Below, piece by piece: positions 48,271-56,603 of a stretch of 64,000 nt of DNA (the first letter of the stretch is position 1; the number at the start of each line of letters is the position of its first letter). The translations under genes and the position numbers were made by a program. Origin of the DNA: Spiribacter halobius (lineage in GTDB: Bacteria > Pseudomonadota > Gammaproteobacteria > Nitrococcales > Nitrococcaceae); NCBI RefSeq assembly GCF_020883455.1, contig NZ_CP086615.1, positions 1,736,001 through 1,800,000 on the forward strand, in the 5' to 3' direction. The notes beneath the pieces were generated by a model. The model saw nothing but the letters and a program-made list of their open reading frames with translations, was not told the origin of the DNA and ran no database searches.

Positions 48271-48744
48271 ATGCAAAAGGTGAACCTCAAGGAGAAGCTC
48301 GCGGGATTCACTGAGCAGTGGAGCCCGCGCGTCGTGGCCGAGCTGAACGGCCAGCACGTGAGGATCGTGAAGGTGCAGGGCGAGTTCGTCTGGCACCAGC
48401 ACGAGCACGAGGACGAGCTGTTCCTGGTCATCCACGGCCGGCTGCGGATCCGGCTGCGCGACCGGGAGGTGGTCCTGGACGAGGGCGAGCTATTCGTGGT
48501 GCCGCGCGGCGTTGAGCATCAGCCGGTGGCCGAGGAGGAGGCCCATGTGCTGCTGTTCGAGCCGGCCGCGACGCTCAACACGGGCAACGTGCGCGAGGAG
48601 CGGACGGTGGATCGGCCGGCGCGGGTCTACGCAAACCGTCCCGTATGCCGTCGCATCCATGTGAGCTACCAGCCGACTCAAGCGGACTTCAAAGCGGTCA
48701 TGTGCGGGCCGTGTGAATCCCTAGGCGCAGCCGTATGTCCATGA
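48271..48744 (+). CDS. cupin-domain protein with unusual C-terminal extension
   Basis: 157 aa. Residues 1 to about 115 form a standard cupin (KVNLKEKLAGFTEQWSPRVV, FVWHQHEHEDELFLVIHGRLRIRL, PRGVEHQPVAEEEAHVLLFEP, TLNTGNVREERTV), with the HxHxxxxE metal site. Relatives normally end a few residues after ERTV. Here the frame runs on for about 40 more residues with four cysteines (CRR, MCGPCES, VCP) and no family match, so a frameshift or stop-codon loss at the 3' end is likely. It ends 45 bp before the Fic gene, inside the first arm of a nested palindrome region. Confidence 0.75.
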   Translation: MQKVNLKEKLAGFTEQWSPRVVAELNGQHVRIVKVQGEFVWHQHEHEDELFLVIHGRLRIRLRDREVVLDEGELFVVPRGVEHQPVAEEEAHVLLFEPAATLNTGNVREERTVDRPARVYANRPVCRRIHVSYQPTQADFKAVMCGPCESLGAAVCP

Positions 48745-48779
48745 CAGAATTGCCGATATGGAATTCTGCTACCGGACAT
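48735..48779. promoter_or_regulatory. nested palindrome ahead of the Fic gene
   Basis: Outer arms ATGTCC (48735-48740) and GGACAT (48774-48779) enclose inner arms AGAATT (48746-48751) and AATTCT (48762-48767), nearly symmetric about 48757. It lies directly before ATG 48790, so it is a plausible autoregulatory operator. Confidence 0.5.
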
Positions 48780-48789
48780 CGAAGCGGAC

Positions 48790-50007
48790 ATGAAAGCGGA
48801 TCCGGAAGGGCCGGCAACGGACCGGGGTGAGCCCATCAGCCTGATGGAGCCGCTGCTCATCGGCGAGACCTCCCGCCACCGAACCCCGCTCACTGATCTC
48901 GCCCTCGAGCTCGCGCAGCGGGCCGCGGGATTCCGGCGCAGCCTGCCCGACGGCCTGCTCGGGGCGCTCGCCGATCTCGTCCGCGCCATGAACTGCTACT
49001 ACAGCAACCTCATTGAAGGGCACGACACCCATCCGGTCGATATCGAGCGCGCTCTTCGGGACGACTACAGCGCCGACCAGCAAAGGCGCAATCTGCAGCT
49101 GGAGGCCAGGGCCCATATCGCGGTCCAGAAGTGGATCGACGAGGGCGGGCTCGGGGGGCAAGCCACCACCCGGGATGGCCTCCTGGAAATTCATCGCCGG
49201 TTCTGTGAGCTGCTGCCCGACGAGCTGCTGTGGGTCGAAAGCCCCGACACCGGCGAGCGGCTCAGAGTCGTCCCGGGCGCCGAGCGCAAGCGCGATGTCC
49301 GGGTCGGTCGTCACATTCCCGTCAGCGCGGTGGCCTTGCCGCGGTTTCTCGAGCGCTTCGAAGCCGCCTATGGCGCCCTTGGGCGCGTGGACAGCATTCT
49401 CGCTGCCGCAACGGCGCATCACCGCCTGCTGTGGGTCCATCCGTTCGTCGACGGAAACGGGCGCGTTGCCCGGCTCATGTCCCACGCGATGCTTCTGGAT
49501 TCGCTCGATACCGGCGGAATCTGGTCCATCGCACGGGGGCTCGCCCGTCAGGAAGGACGATACAAGGATCTGCTCATCGCCTGCGATGCCGAGCGACGTA
49601 ACGACCTGGACGGCCGCGGTCACCTCAGCGAGGAGGCACTGGCGGAGTTCACCCGGTTTTTTCTAACGACGTGCATCGATCAGGTGAGGTTCATGGAAGA
49701 GCTGGTCCGGCCCGATCGCCTGCGCGACCGCATCCTGATCTGGGCGGAGGAGGAAATCCGCGCGGACCGCCTCCCGCCCAAGTCCGGCAATGTCCTCGAG
49801 GCCGTGCTTTACCGCGGGCAGCTGCCGCGGGGCGACGTCGCCGGCCTCCTTGGCACCGGGGCGCGGCAGGCCCGTCGCGTCACCTCGGCGCTTATCGAGC
49901 GCGAGGTGCTCGTTGCCGACAGTCCCCGTGCCCCTCTCCGCCTGGCGTTTCCGGCGGCGCTCGCGTCGCGCTGGATGCCCGGTCTCTTTCCCGAGAGTGC
50001 CTCTTGA
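48790..50007 (+). CDS. Fic-domain protein (probable AMP transferase, class II self-inhibited)
   Basis: 405 aa. The Fic core motif HPFVDGNGRVAR is at 217-228, with catalytic His217 and the phosphate-binding GNGR. The inhibitory helix motif SxxxEG is present N-terminally as SNLIEG (72-77), the arrangement of class II Fic proteins, in which the Glu blocks ATP until relieved. The C-terminal winged-helix-like region (about 335-395, GNVLEAVLYRGQLPRGDVAGLLGTGARQARRVTSALIE) suggests DNA binding and autoregulation. A nested palindrome lies just upstream. No separate antitoxin gene is adjacent, consistent with built-in inhibition. The target protein is unknown. Confidence 0.9.
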   Translation: MKADPEGPATDRGEPISLMEPLLIGETSRHRTPLTDLALELAQRAAGFRRSLPDGLLGALADLVRAMNCYYSNLIEGHDTHPVDIERALRDDYSADQQRRNLQLEARAHIAVQKWIDEGGLGGQATTRDGLLEIHRRFCELLPDELLWVESPDTGERLRVVPGAERKRDVRVGRHIPVSAVALPRFLERFEAAYGALGRVDSILAAATAHHRLLWVHPFVDGNGRVARLMSHAMLLDSLDTGGIWSIARGLARQEGRYKDLLIACDAERRNDLDGRGHLSEEALAEFTRFFLTTCIDQVRFMEELVRPDRLRDRILIWAEEEIRADRLPPKSGNVLEAVLYRGQLPRGDVAGLLGTGARQARRVTSALIEREVLVADSPRAPLRLAFPAALASRWMPGLFPESAS

Positions 50008-50138
50008 CCCGCGGACCTTGAGAGTATCGCAGGATCCTGGAAGAGCGACTTCCCGCCGGCGGATAGGTTGAATCCGCAGCGGCCCCCTGCGGAGCGCGCA
50101 AGGCCGCCGGCTCATCCAGCAGGCAGAGGAGCCCTCAC

Positions 50139-50465
50139 GTGATCCACTACGACCCGTCCAACCTGAATCAGCTGAAGTCCATGTCCGGCCATGCGCCCGA
50201 CGCGCTCAAGGCCTTACAGACGTTCAGCGGGGCCGCCACGCAGGAGGGTGCCCTGTCGACGAAGACCAAGGAGCTGATCGCGCTCGCGGTCTCGGTCAAG
50301 GCGCAGTGCCCCTACTGCATCGACATCCACACCAGCAACGCCCGCCGGGCCGGCGCCACGGACCCGGAGATCACCGAGGCGGTGGTCGTCGCCGCCGCCA
50401 TCGGCGCCGGAGCGGTGATGACGCACGGCACCCACGCGTTGCTGACTGGGGCGAACGGGTCATGA
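50139..50465 (+). CDS. carboxymuconolactone decarboxylase/AhpD-like protein
   Basis: 108 aa with the AhpD-type redox motif CPYCIDIHTSNA (C57, C60, H64) in an all-helical fold (SMSGHAPDALKALQTFS, KTKELIALAVSVKAQ). Family members are alkylhydroperoxidase-like reductases or gamma-carboxymuconolactone decarboxylases. The CxxC-H set favours peroxidase-type thiol chemistry. GTG 50139 is supported by AGAGGAG. It is convergent with a LysR gene, and no catabolic operon is next to it. Confidence 0.9.
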   Translation: MIHYDPSNLNQLKSMSGHAPDALKALQTFSGAATQEGALSTKTKELIALAVSVKAQCPYCIDIHTSNARRAGATDPEITEAVVVAAAIGAGAVMTHGTHALLTGANGS

Positions 50466-50547
50466 CTTGCTTTTACGGTCGTGATCGCCGCCGCTTCCGC
50501 TTCATTTCCGGGAGATCCCGGTATCCGGCTCGGAGCTCGCGGCGCCG

Positions 50548-51414
50548 CTATGCCTCCTGCGCCAGCAGCCATGAGCGGAACAGCCGCACCCGCCGGCTGT
50601 GCGCGCGCTGTGGCGGGACGACGACGGTGTAGGCAAGGCCGTCGACCGTGACTTCCGGCCGATAGGGGACGAGCCAGCCACGCCGGACGATGTCCGAGAC
50701 GAGGACATCGCTGATCAGGATCAGGCCCTGCCCGGCGAGCCCGGCGTTGATCACGTGCTGCTCCTCGGTGAACGAGCGCAGCCGCGCACCGGCGGGTGGG
50801 AGTTCACCGGCCTGTGCGAACCAGTGCTGCCAGGTGACCGGCGGCGAACCGGCTCCCTGCCAGCGGGTATCGATGTACGTAGCCCGTGAGGGGTCCGCGA
50901 GCCCAGCGAGGTAGCCGGGGGTGCCGTAGGCGGCCAGGCGCTCGCGCGCCAGCGTCTCGGCGTCGAGTCCAGGGTAAGGGCCCCGGCCGTAGCGGACCGC
51001 GAGATCCATGCGACGCTCGCGCGCGAAGTCCACGACACTCACCGAGCTGTCGATGTGAACGCGTATGTCGCCGTGCGCGGCTTCGAAATCGCGGATTCGG
51101 GGTGCCAGCCACAGGGCGCCGAAGGCGGGGGTCGTGGAGACCGTCAGCGTCCGTTCCGCTTCTCTCAGCTCTTCCAGCGCCCGCTCGAGCTCCCCGAACG
51201 CGCGGCTGGCAGCCGAGGCGAGCCGCGCCCCGGCCTCGGTCAGCTCGACGCGGCGCGTCCTGCGCACGAATAGCGCGATGTCGAGCTGATCCTCCAGCGT
51301 GCGGATCTGGTGGGAGACCGCGGACGGTGATACGCCGAGCTCCTCTGCTGCAGCCTGAAAGCTGCCGCGGCGCGCGGCGGTCTCGAAGACGCGAAGCGCC
51401 ATAGGGGAGGGCAT
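50548..51414 (-). CDS. LysR-family regulator, GcvA-like
   Basis: 288 aa from ATG 51414 (an in-frame GTG at 51420 is also possible). The HTH is SPMALRVFETAARRGSFQAAAEELGVSPSAVSHQIRTLE, then LFVRRTRRVELTEAG. The effector domain carries the GcvA-group text STTPAFGALWLAPRIRDFEAAHGDIRVHIDSS. It is divergent from the SMR transporter gene. The AT-rich gap has an imperfect dyad TATAAGTGA/TCGCTTGTA. It likely controls the SMR-azoreductase-EamA genes to its right and itself. Confidence 0.88.
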   Translation of the reverse strand: MPSPMALRVFETAARRGSFQAAAEELGVSPSAVSHQIRTLEDQLDIALFVRRTRRVELTEAGARLASAASRAFGELERALEELREAERTLTVSTTPAFGALWLAPRIRDFEAAHGDIRVHIDSSVSVVDFARERRMDLAVRYGRGPYPGLDAETLARERLAAYGTPGYLAGLADPSRATYIDTRWQGAGSPPVTWQHWFAQAGELPPAGARLRSFTEEQHVINAGLAGQGLILISDVLVSDIVRRGWLVPYRPEVTVDGLAYTVVVPPQRAHSRRVRLFRSWLLAQEA

Positions 51415-51451
51415 ACGCACAGGGCCACCCCACGCATGAGAAAAATCAATT

Positions 51452-51476
51452 TATAAGTGACGAATTTTCGCTTGTA
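51452..51476. promoter_or_regulatory. candidate LysR operator upstream of the SMR gene
   Basis: TATAAGTGA-CGAATTT-TCGCTTGTA is an imperfect dyad (7 of 9 paired). It lies in an AT-rich patch that stands out from the surrounding GC-rich sequence. Confidence 0.45.
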
Positions 51477-51612
51477 GGTCAATAACCAGAAAAGAAAACT
51501 TGGGTTCAGCGCCCGCTGAGGAAGATGAGCAGGATTGTCCAGCGGCGGAGTCGGGCAAGTCCCGGCGCCGGATGCGGGTGGCGCGGGATCAGGTATGGAG
51601 GACGCGGTCGGC

Positions 51613-51927
51613 ATGGCATGGATCCACCTTGCGCTCGCCGGCGTCGCAGAAGTCGTCTTCGTGGTCGGCATGAAGCTCTCGCGGGGTTTCGAGCGGCCGG
51701 CCTGGGTTGCTGTCGCGGCCGTCTTTCTCCTCACCAGCGTCGGCCTGCTCACCCTGGTGGCCAAGGCGCTGCCCATCAGTGTCGCCTATCCGATCTGGAC
51801 GGCGGCCGGGATCTTCGGCTCGGCGATCGTTGGCGCCCTGGCCTTTGGCGAGGCGATGAGCATGCCGAAACTCGTCGGCCTCACGCTGATTGTCGCCGGC
51901 GTGGCGAGCCTGCGTGTGGCCGCCTGA
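51613..51927 (+). CDS. SMR-family multidrug/guanidinium exporter
   Basis: 104 aa with four membrane helices. It has the conserved membrane Glu (AGVAEVVFVVGMKLS, about E14) and the signature AYPIWTAAGIFGSAIVGALAFGEAM. Small multidrug resistance proteins work as antiparallel dimers exchanging substrate for protons. Text around the first helix is closer to the SugE/Gdx side, but I cannot settle the subtype. ATG 51613 matches family starts, with GGAGG 11 bp upstream. It is first of a three-gene run (SMR, broken azoreductase, EamA) divergent from a LysR gene. Confidence 0.88.
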   Translation: MAWIHLALAGVAEVVFVVGMKLSRGFERPAWVAVAAVFLLTSVGLLTLVAKALPISVAYPIWTAAGIFGSAIVGALAFGEAMSMPKLVGLTLIVAGVASLRVAA

Positions 51928-51965
51928 CCGTGATCGCCAAACCGAGAATGGAGAGTTGGGAAACC

Positions 51966-52637
51966 ATGACGACCATCCTGCGTCTGGATGCCTCCGCGCG
52001 CCGGAGCCGTTCTCTCACCCGCGAGCTCGCGGATCGCTTCGAGGGCGCCTAGCGCGCCGAGGAGCCGGCTGTCACGGTGATCCGGCGGGATGTGGGGCGC
52101 GAGCCCCCCGCAATCATCAGCGAACGGTGGATCGCCGCGGCCTTCGAGCAGAAGGGACGCCGCACTGCGGAGCAGGTCGAGGTGCTGAAGCAATCCGACA
52201 CGCTCATCGACGAGATCCGGCGCGCAGACGTGCTGCTGATCGCCACGCCGAACTATAACTACGGCATGCCCGCCGCGCTCAAGGCCTGGGTGGATCAGGT
52301 CATCCGGGTCGAGGAGACCTTCAGTTTCGACCTCGCCCGCGGTGACCAGCCACTGGAGCCCATCCTCTCGGGCAGGACGATGGTCATCCTGTCCTCCTCG
52401 GGCGAGTTCGGCTACGCACCCGGCGGTCCCAACGCCGAGCACAATCACCTGGAGCCGCATCTGCGCAGCGCCGGCAGGCTGTTCGGCGTCTCGAGCACAT
52501 TCCACATCGCCATCGAATACGAGGAGTTCGGTGGCGAGCGCCACGCGCTTTCGAAGGCGGAGGCGCATCGCAGGGCTCGGGAGCTGGCCCGCCAACTCGC
52601 GTCGACGAGTGTGGACCATTGCGCCGAGCAGGCATGA
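51966..52637 (+). pseudogene. azoR: FMN azoreductase interrupted by a nonsense codon
   Basis: The frame starts ATG 51966 (TTILRLDASARRSRSLTREL) and hits TAG at 52050-52052 (codon 29). The same frame then continues without damage to 52637, with VIRRDVGREPPAIISERWIAAAF and the FMN motif ATPNYNYGMPAALKAWVDQVIR. Relatives usually have Trp at the stop position (EARWRA-type text), so TGG to TAG is the simplest cause. Restart at ATC/GTG codons near 52077 would lose the N-terminal phosphate loop. Its stop overlaps the EamA start (ATGA). Otherwise complete, so the lesion is recent or a sequencing error. Confidence 0.85.
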
Positions 52638-53575
52638 GTATCCGGAGGCAGCCGAGCTCCAACGTGCTGAAGGCACACCTTGGAATGCTCGGCTGGGCGG
52701 TGATCGTGGGGTCATCATTTCCCGTCGTCGGGCTACTCACCCAGGGCCTGCCGCCGTTGCAGCTCACTGCGCTGCGATTCGCGATCGCGGCCGGCGTGCT
52801 GTGGCCGCTGGTGAGGCTGCCTTCCGATCGGCGTCCCGGTCTCCGTGCCCTGGCCGTCTATGCCCTCATGGGGCTGTGCCTCGCCAGCTTCTTCGGTGCG
52901 ATGTTCTGGGCGGCGCATCGCACAACGGCGCTAACCATGTCGGTGCTGTACGTGAGCGTGCCGTTTCTAGCCTACCTGTTCGGCCGCATGCTCGCGCTCG
53001 AGCCGCGGGCGCTCGACCTGCCCCTTATCCTCGGCGCCGGTGCCGCCGGTGCCCTCGCGCTCGTCTGGGCGGAGGCCGCTTCTTCCGGGGGGAGCGTCCG
53101 CTTCGCCCTCGCCGACGCCGTCTTCTTCGCCGGCTGCATCGGCTCGGCGCTCTACCCGGTGCTCAGCAAGTGGGGGCTCGAGCGCCAGCTCCTCTCCAGG
53201 AGCGCGGCGGTGCGGACGTTCTGGAGCCTTGCCGCCGGGGCAGTCGCCATCGGCGTGCTGGGCGCGCTCGCGGAAGGCGCGGGCGCACTTGCCAGGGTGA
53301 CCCTTCGCGATCTTCTGATCGTCGGCTACCTCGCCGTCTTCTCGAGCGGCGTGACCTTCTGGCTGATGCAGAGGTCGACGGAGGTCATGACGCCGGGGGC
53401 GGTCACGGCCTACACCTATCTCGTGCCCTCCGTTTCGATGGTGGTGCTGTTCTGGGAGAACCCCGCCCTCGTTGGCTGGCAGTGGCTGCCGGGGACGATG
53501 CTCGTGGCGGCTGCCATCGCCCTGCTGGCCGCCCGCGACACCCGCGGGCAGTTGCCGGCGCGGGGGCATCGCTGA
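52634..53575 (+). CDS. EamA/DMT-family transporter
   Basis: 313 aa with ten membrane helices in two EamA repeats (about 15-145 and 160-305): GWAVIVGSSFPVVGLLTQGLPPLQLTALRFAIAAG, then TPGAVTAYTYLVPSVSMVVLFWENP. These are metabolite or drug exporters of the drug/metabolite superfamily. ATG 52634 overlaps the stop codon of the broken azoreductase (ATGA), so translation was probably coupled to it. The nonsense mutation upstream may therefore reduce its expression. Confidence 0.9.
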   Translation: MSIRRQPSSNVLKAHLGMLGWAVIVGSSFPVVGLLTQGLPPLQLTALRFAIAAGVLWPLVRLPSDRRPGLRALAVYALMGLCLASFFGAMFWAAHRTTALTMSVLYVSVPFLAYLFGRMLALEPRALDLPLILGAGAAGALALVWAEAASSGGSVRFALADAVFFAGCIGSALYPVLSKWGLERQLLSRSAAVRTFWSLAAGAVAIGVLGALAEGAGALARVTLRDLLIVGYLAVFSSGVTFWLMQRSTEVMTPGAVTAYTYLVPSVSMVVLFWENPALVGWQWLPGTMLVAAAIALLAARDTRGQLPARGHR

Positions 53576-53716
53576 CCGCGGGGCGCTGGGAGTGCGTTTG
53601 AGCCCCCGCTTGCCGCTGCAGCGATCGGCCATGTTCATGGACCGGGAAGGGCGCCTTCCGGGCGCCGAGAGCATCCGACGCTGCGCATGGTCGCAACACC
53701 TCAAGGGAGTACGCAC

Positions 53717-54601
53717 GTGAACGGTAAAACAGCGCCATGGCGGAACTGGCAGGACTTTCGCGCGGCGCAGCGGGAGCTGCGCCTGCCTGCGGGTGCGGCG
53801 GCGCACATCGAGGTGTCGATCCGCTACATCGACGTCGGGGAGCCCCGACGCGGCAGCCTGCTGCTGATGCACGGCATTCCCACCTGGGGCTATCTGTATC
53901 ACGAGGTCATCCCGGCCTTCGTCCGGGCGGGCTACCGCGTTATCGCGCCGGATTTCCTCGGCCATGGATGGTCGGATCGCAGAGACCGGTTCGATCGCTC
54001 CTTCCAGGATCAGGCGCGCATGATCGATGCGTTGCTCTCGGCACTCGGGCTGCGGGGCCTGGACATCGTCGGCCACGACACCGGCGGGGCGGTCGCGCTG
54101 ATCCTCGCCATCGAGCACGCGGCGCTGGTGCGCCGCATGGTGATCACCAACTCGGTCTGCTACGACCGCTTCGACGATGACATGCTGGACTTCGGCCACC
54201 CACTGCGCTGGAAGCCGCGCCCGGTCGCCGAGCTCGTGGCTGAGCTGGAGGAGAGCCTGGCCGCAGGGCTCTCCAATCGCGACCGCCTCACGGCCGGGTT
54301 CCGCGAAGGAATCATCGCGCCCTGGGCGAGCGAGGAAGGCAAGCTCAGCCTGTTGCGGAACGCGGCTGCGCTGAACGCGAACCAGACCATGGCGCTGGTG
54401 GACCGGCACGGCACCATTCGCGCGCCGACGCTGGTGCTCTGGGGGATGGATGACCCCTGGCAGAAAGCGGAGGACGGCGCCCGGCTTGCGCAGGAAATCC
54501 CCGACGCCAGGTTTCAGGGCATCGACGGGGCATCACACTGGCTGCCGCAGGATGCCCCGGAGCGTTTCTCGGCAGCGGTGCTCGATTTTCTCGGGTCGTG
54601 A
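53717..54601 (+). CDS. haloalkane-dehalogenase-like alpha/beta hydrolase
   Basis: 294 aa. HGIPTWGYLYHEVIP (52-66) has the tryptophan next to the oxyanion site seen in haloalkane dehalogenases (HGEPTWSYLYR in them). The nucleophile elbow GHDTGG gives Asp121, not Ser, as in dehalogenases and epoxide hydrolases. The acid lies around LWGMDDPWQ and the base His in GASHWLPQD. The Glu of HGEPTW is Ile here, so substrate range is uncertain. GTG 53717 has GGGAG at good spacing. A decayed relative lies at 46074-46169. Confidence 0.87.
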   Translation: MNGKTAPWRNWQDFRAAQRELRLPAGAAAHIEVSIRYIDVGEPRRGSLLLMHGIPTWGYLYHEVIPAFVRAGYRVIAPDFLGHGWSDRRDRFDRSFQDQARMIDALLSALGLRGLDIVGHDTGGAVALILAIEHAALVRRMVITNSVCYDRFDDDMLDFGHPLRWKPRPVAELVAELEESLAAGLSNRDRLTAGFREGIIAPWASEEGKLSLLRNAAALNANQTMALVDRHGTIRAPTLVLWGMDDPWQKAEDGARLAQEIPDARFQGIDGASHWLPQDAPERFSAAVLDFLGS

Positions 54602-54666
54602 ACGCCGTTCGCCTGGAGCGGACCGATCGGGACGCCAACCTGGCACGCGGAGGAGGGTTGGCACCG

Positions 54667-54987
54667 ATGGACGTCTGGCTTGCCTTTGTCATGGCCTCGG
54701 TTGTGGTGACGCTGCTGCCGGGGCCGTCCATGCTGCTGGTTATCGCGAAGGCGCTGGCGGAAGGGCCGGCCAGGAGCCTCGCCACGGTGACGGGTGTGGT
54801 CGTGGCGGACGCGTGCCTGATGCTGCTGGCCCTCGCCGGCGTGGGGGCGGTGATCTACAGCTCGGCGGTGGCGTTCACCACGATGAAATGGCTGGTCGCG
54901 GCCTATCTCGTCTACCTCGGCGTGCGTCAATGCCTCGCCGTCCGTCGGCCCATTCAGGATTCCCGCGCCGGCACAGGCACTGGATGA
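54667..54987 (+). pseudogene. C-terminally truncated LysE-family transporter
   Basis: 106 aa instead of about 205. Residues 1 to about 88 are a proper LysE start (AFVMASVVVTLLPGPSMLLVIAKALAEG, VVVADACLMLLALAGVGAVIY, WLVAAYLVYLGVRQ), giving three membrane helices. The frame then turns into a non-family tail and stops. The diagnostic NPK segment and the last three helices are missing. The truncation point lies close to the equally truncated MOSC gene on the other strand. Confidence 0.78.
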
Positions 54988-55054
54988 CTTCGATGCCGTC
55001 TGGGCCGCTGTGGCGACGCCGCCGCGGGCGGGCAATGCGTCTTTCGGGAAGGCC

Positions 55055-55134
55055 GTGGAGCTCGCCTCGCCGTTCGGCCCGAAGGGTACGGGCTGGCCGA
55101 CCAGCACGTGATCCACGGTGACGGTCAGGTTCAT
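55055..55134 (-). pseudogene. 5' remnant of a MOSC-domain protein
   Basis: From ATG 55134 it reads MNLTVTVDHVLVGQPVPFGP and then NGEAS, matching the beginning of YiiM-like MOSC proteins (VGKxxPFGPxGEPSAI). Homology ends there; the GLxGDxQAD and HGGPDKA segments are absent. The start overlaps the glutamine amidotransferase stop (ATGA), so the two once formed a tight operon. The frame stays open by chance antisense to the LysE fragment. Confidence 0.65.
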
Positions 55135-55844
55135 TCCTCCACCGCCTCCAGCCATTCGCTGAAGCAGCGCCGGCCCTGCTCGTGCAGGGTCGCCGAGTGG
55201 CGGGCCGTGTCCGCGCGCAGCTGCGGCACGGATACGCCCGGGGTGGCCGCGATCTCCACGGTGTGGCCGATGAACCAGCGCTCCAGCGCGCGCCCCGCGG
55301 CCTCGGCGTGGAACTGCAGGGCCAGCGCCCGCTCTCCGTAGGCGAAGGCCTGGTTCTCGCAGGCGCGGGTTGAGGCCAGGCGCGTCGCCCCCGCCGGCAG
55401 CTCGAAGGTGTCGCCATGCCAGTGCAGCACCAGGGTGATGCCGCCATCCAGGTGCCGCAGGCAGCCCGCGCGCCCCGCCGCGGTGAGCTCGAGCGGCGCC
55501 CAGCCGATCTCCTTCTCCCGCGCCGGGTACACCTGCGCGCCGAGGGCCCGCGCCATGAGCTGGGCGCCGAGGCAGAGGCCGAGGGTCGGGCGGTCGGCGG
55601 CGAGGCGCTCCCGCAGCAGCCGGACCTCGTCGGCGAGGAAGGGGTAGTCCGCCTCGTCGGCGGCGCCGATGGGGCCGCCGAGGATCACCAGCAGATCCGG
55701 GGCGTGGGGGTCCTCGGCGGTGAGGTCGTCGACGCCGGCCTCGCGATAGCGGATTTGGTAGCCGCTGGCCTCGAGCAGCGGGGCGAGCAGGCCGAGATCC
55801 TCGAAGGCGACGTGGCGGATGGCGAGGCAGCGGCGTTCGGCCAT
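55131..55844 (-). CDS. class I glutamine amidotransferase (GMP-synthase-like)
   Basis: 237 aa stand-alone GATase1 domain. The oxyanion strand GGPIGA is followed by the nucleophile C91 (TLGLCLGAQLMARALG) and by H179 and E181 (LQFHAEA), completing the triad. Related free-standing proteins act on gamma-glutamyl compounds or supply ammonia to partners. No synthetase partner is nearby, so the function is open. It lies 32 bp downstream of the secreted protein gene on the same strand and overlaps the MOSC remnant. Confidence 0.9.
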   Translation of the reverse strand: MAERRCLAIRHVAFEDLGLLAPLLEASGYQIRYREAGVDDLTAEDPHAPDLLVILGGPIGAADEADYPFLADEVRLLRERLAADRPTLGLCLGAQLMARALGAQVYPAREKEIGWAPLELTAAGRAGCLRHLDGGITLVLHWHGDTFELPAGATRLASTRACENQAFAYGERALALQFHAEAAGRALERWFIGHTVEIAATPGVSVPQLRADTARHSATLHEQGRRCFSEWLEAVEE

Positions 55845-55876
55845 GGTCGGGTATCCTCCCTGACGGGGTTGCGGGG

Positions 55877-56599
55877 CTATTCGACGCGGCCTGGGAGGTC
55901 GAGGTCGCCGGAGGCGACGTCGAAGACGTCCTCCACGCAGAGCAGCGGGGCATGCACGCTCTCGTTCACCCGCAGGCCCGAGGTGACGCCGTCGAAGGCG
56001 CTGCCCTCGAGGGCGCCGGCGTCACGGAACGGCACCCGCACGGTGACGGAATCGCCGTCGACCAGCGGCGTGTAGCCCGGGCTGTCGATGTAGAGGGGCA
56101 GGCCCGGCCAGGTGGCCGGCAGCTCCGGTTCCTCGCCTTCGGGGATGTCGCGCACCTTCAGCCCGCCGGGGCAGTCCTCCTCCGCCGGCACCAGCACCAC
56201 CCAGTGGCTGTGCCAGCGCCCCCCGTCGTTGTCCGGGTCGCCGTCGCCGTCCTCGTCGAAGGCGGGCGTGTCGTCAAAGTCCGGATGCGCGGTGACCGCG
56301 AGGGCCAGGATGCCCTGCTCCGGGCCGAACCCGACCGCCGCCGTGTCGAGCCCGGTGGGCCAGACGTAGGAGTACACCGGCGCGCCGCCGAGGCCACCGG
56401 CGGCCTCCGGGCGGTGGGCACCGGCCTCGCCGGCCACCTGCATGCGGAACTCGAGCCAGTGTGTCTCGGCGCTGACCTCGACGCGCACCACGTCGAAGGC
56501 GGCGTCCGCGCCGCCGCGCTCGGCGTCAATGCCGTGAGCCGCGGCGAGGGCGGGCAGGAGGGAGAGCGCGATGGCGGGAGCACGATGGAGCGGGTGCAT
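55877..56599 (-). CDS. secreted hypothetical protein with Ca-binding-like Asp repeat
   Basis: 240 aa. A signal peptide is visible (APAIALSLLPALAAAHG, cleavage about 21-22). The mature part holds DVVRVEVSAETHWLEFRMQVAG, YSYVWPTGLDTAAVGF, an acidic loop DEDGDGDPDNDGG (about 115-127) like calcium-binding type-3 repeats, and WHSHWVVLVPAEEDCPGGLKV. Two cysteines could form a disulfide. The family is known only as a hypothetical, as far as I can tell. It directly follows the MarR gene (4 bp gap) and may be co-transcribed. Periplasmic location is inferred. Confidence 0.75.
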   Translation of the reverse strand: MHPLHRAPAIALSLLPALAAAHGIDAERGGADAAFDVVRVEVSAETHWLEFRMQVAGEAGAHRPEAAGGLGGAPVYSYVWPTGLDTAAVGFGPEQGILALAVTAHPDFDDTPAFDEDGDGDPDNDGGRWHSHWVVLVPAEEDCPGGLKVRDIPEGEEPELPATWPGLPLYIDSPGYTPLVDGDSVTVRVPFRDAGALEGSAFDGVTSGLRVNESVHAPLLCVEDVFDVASGDLDLPGRVE

Positions 56600-56603
56600 G
56601 GCG

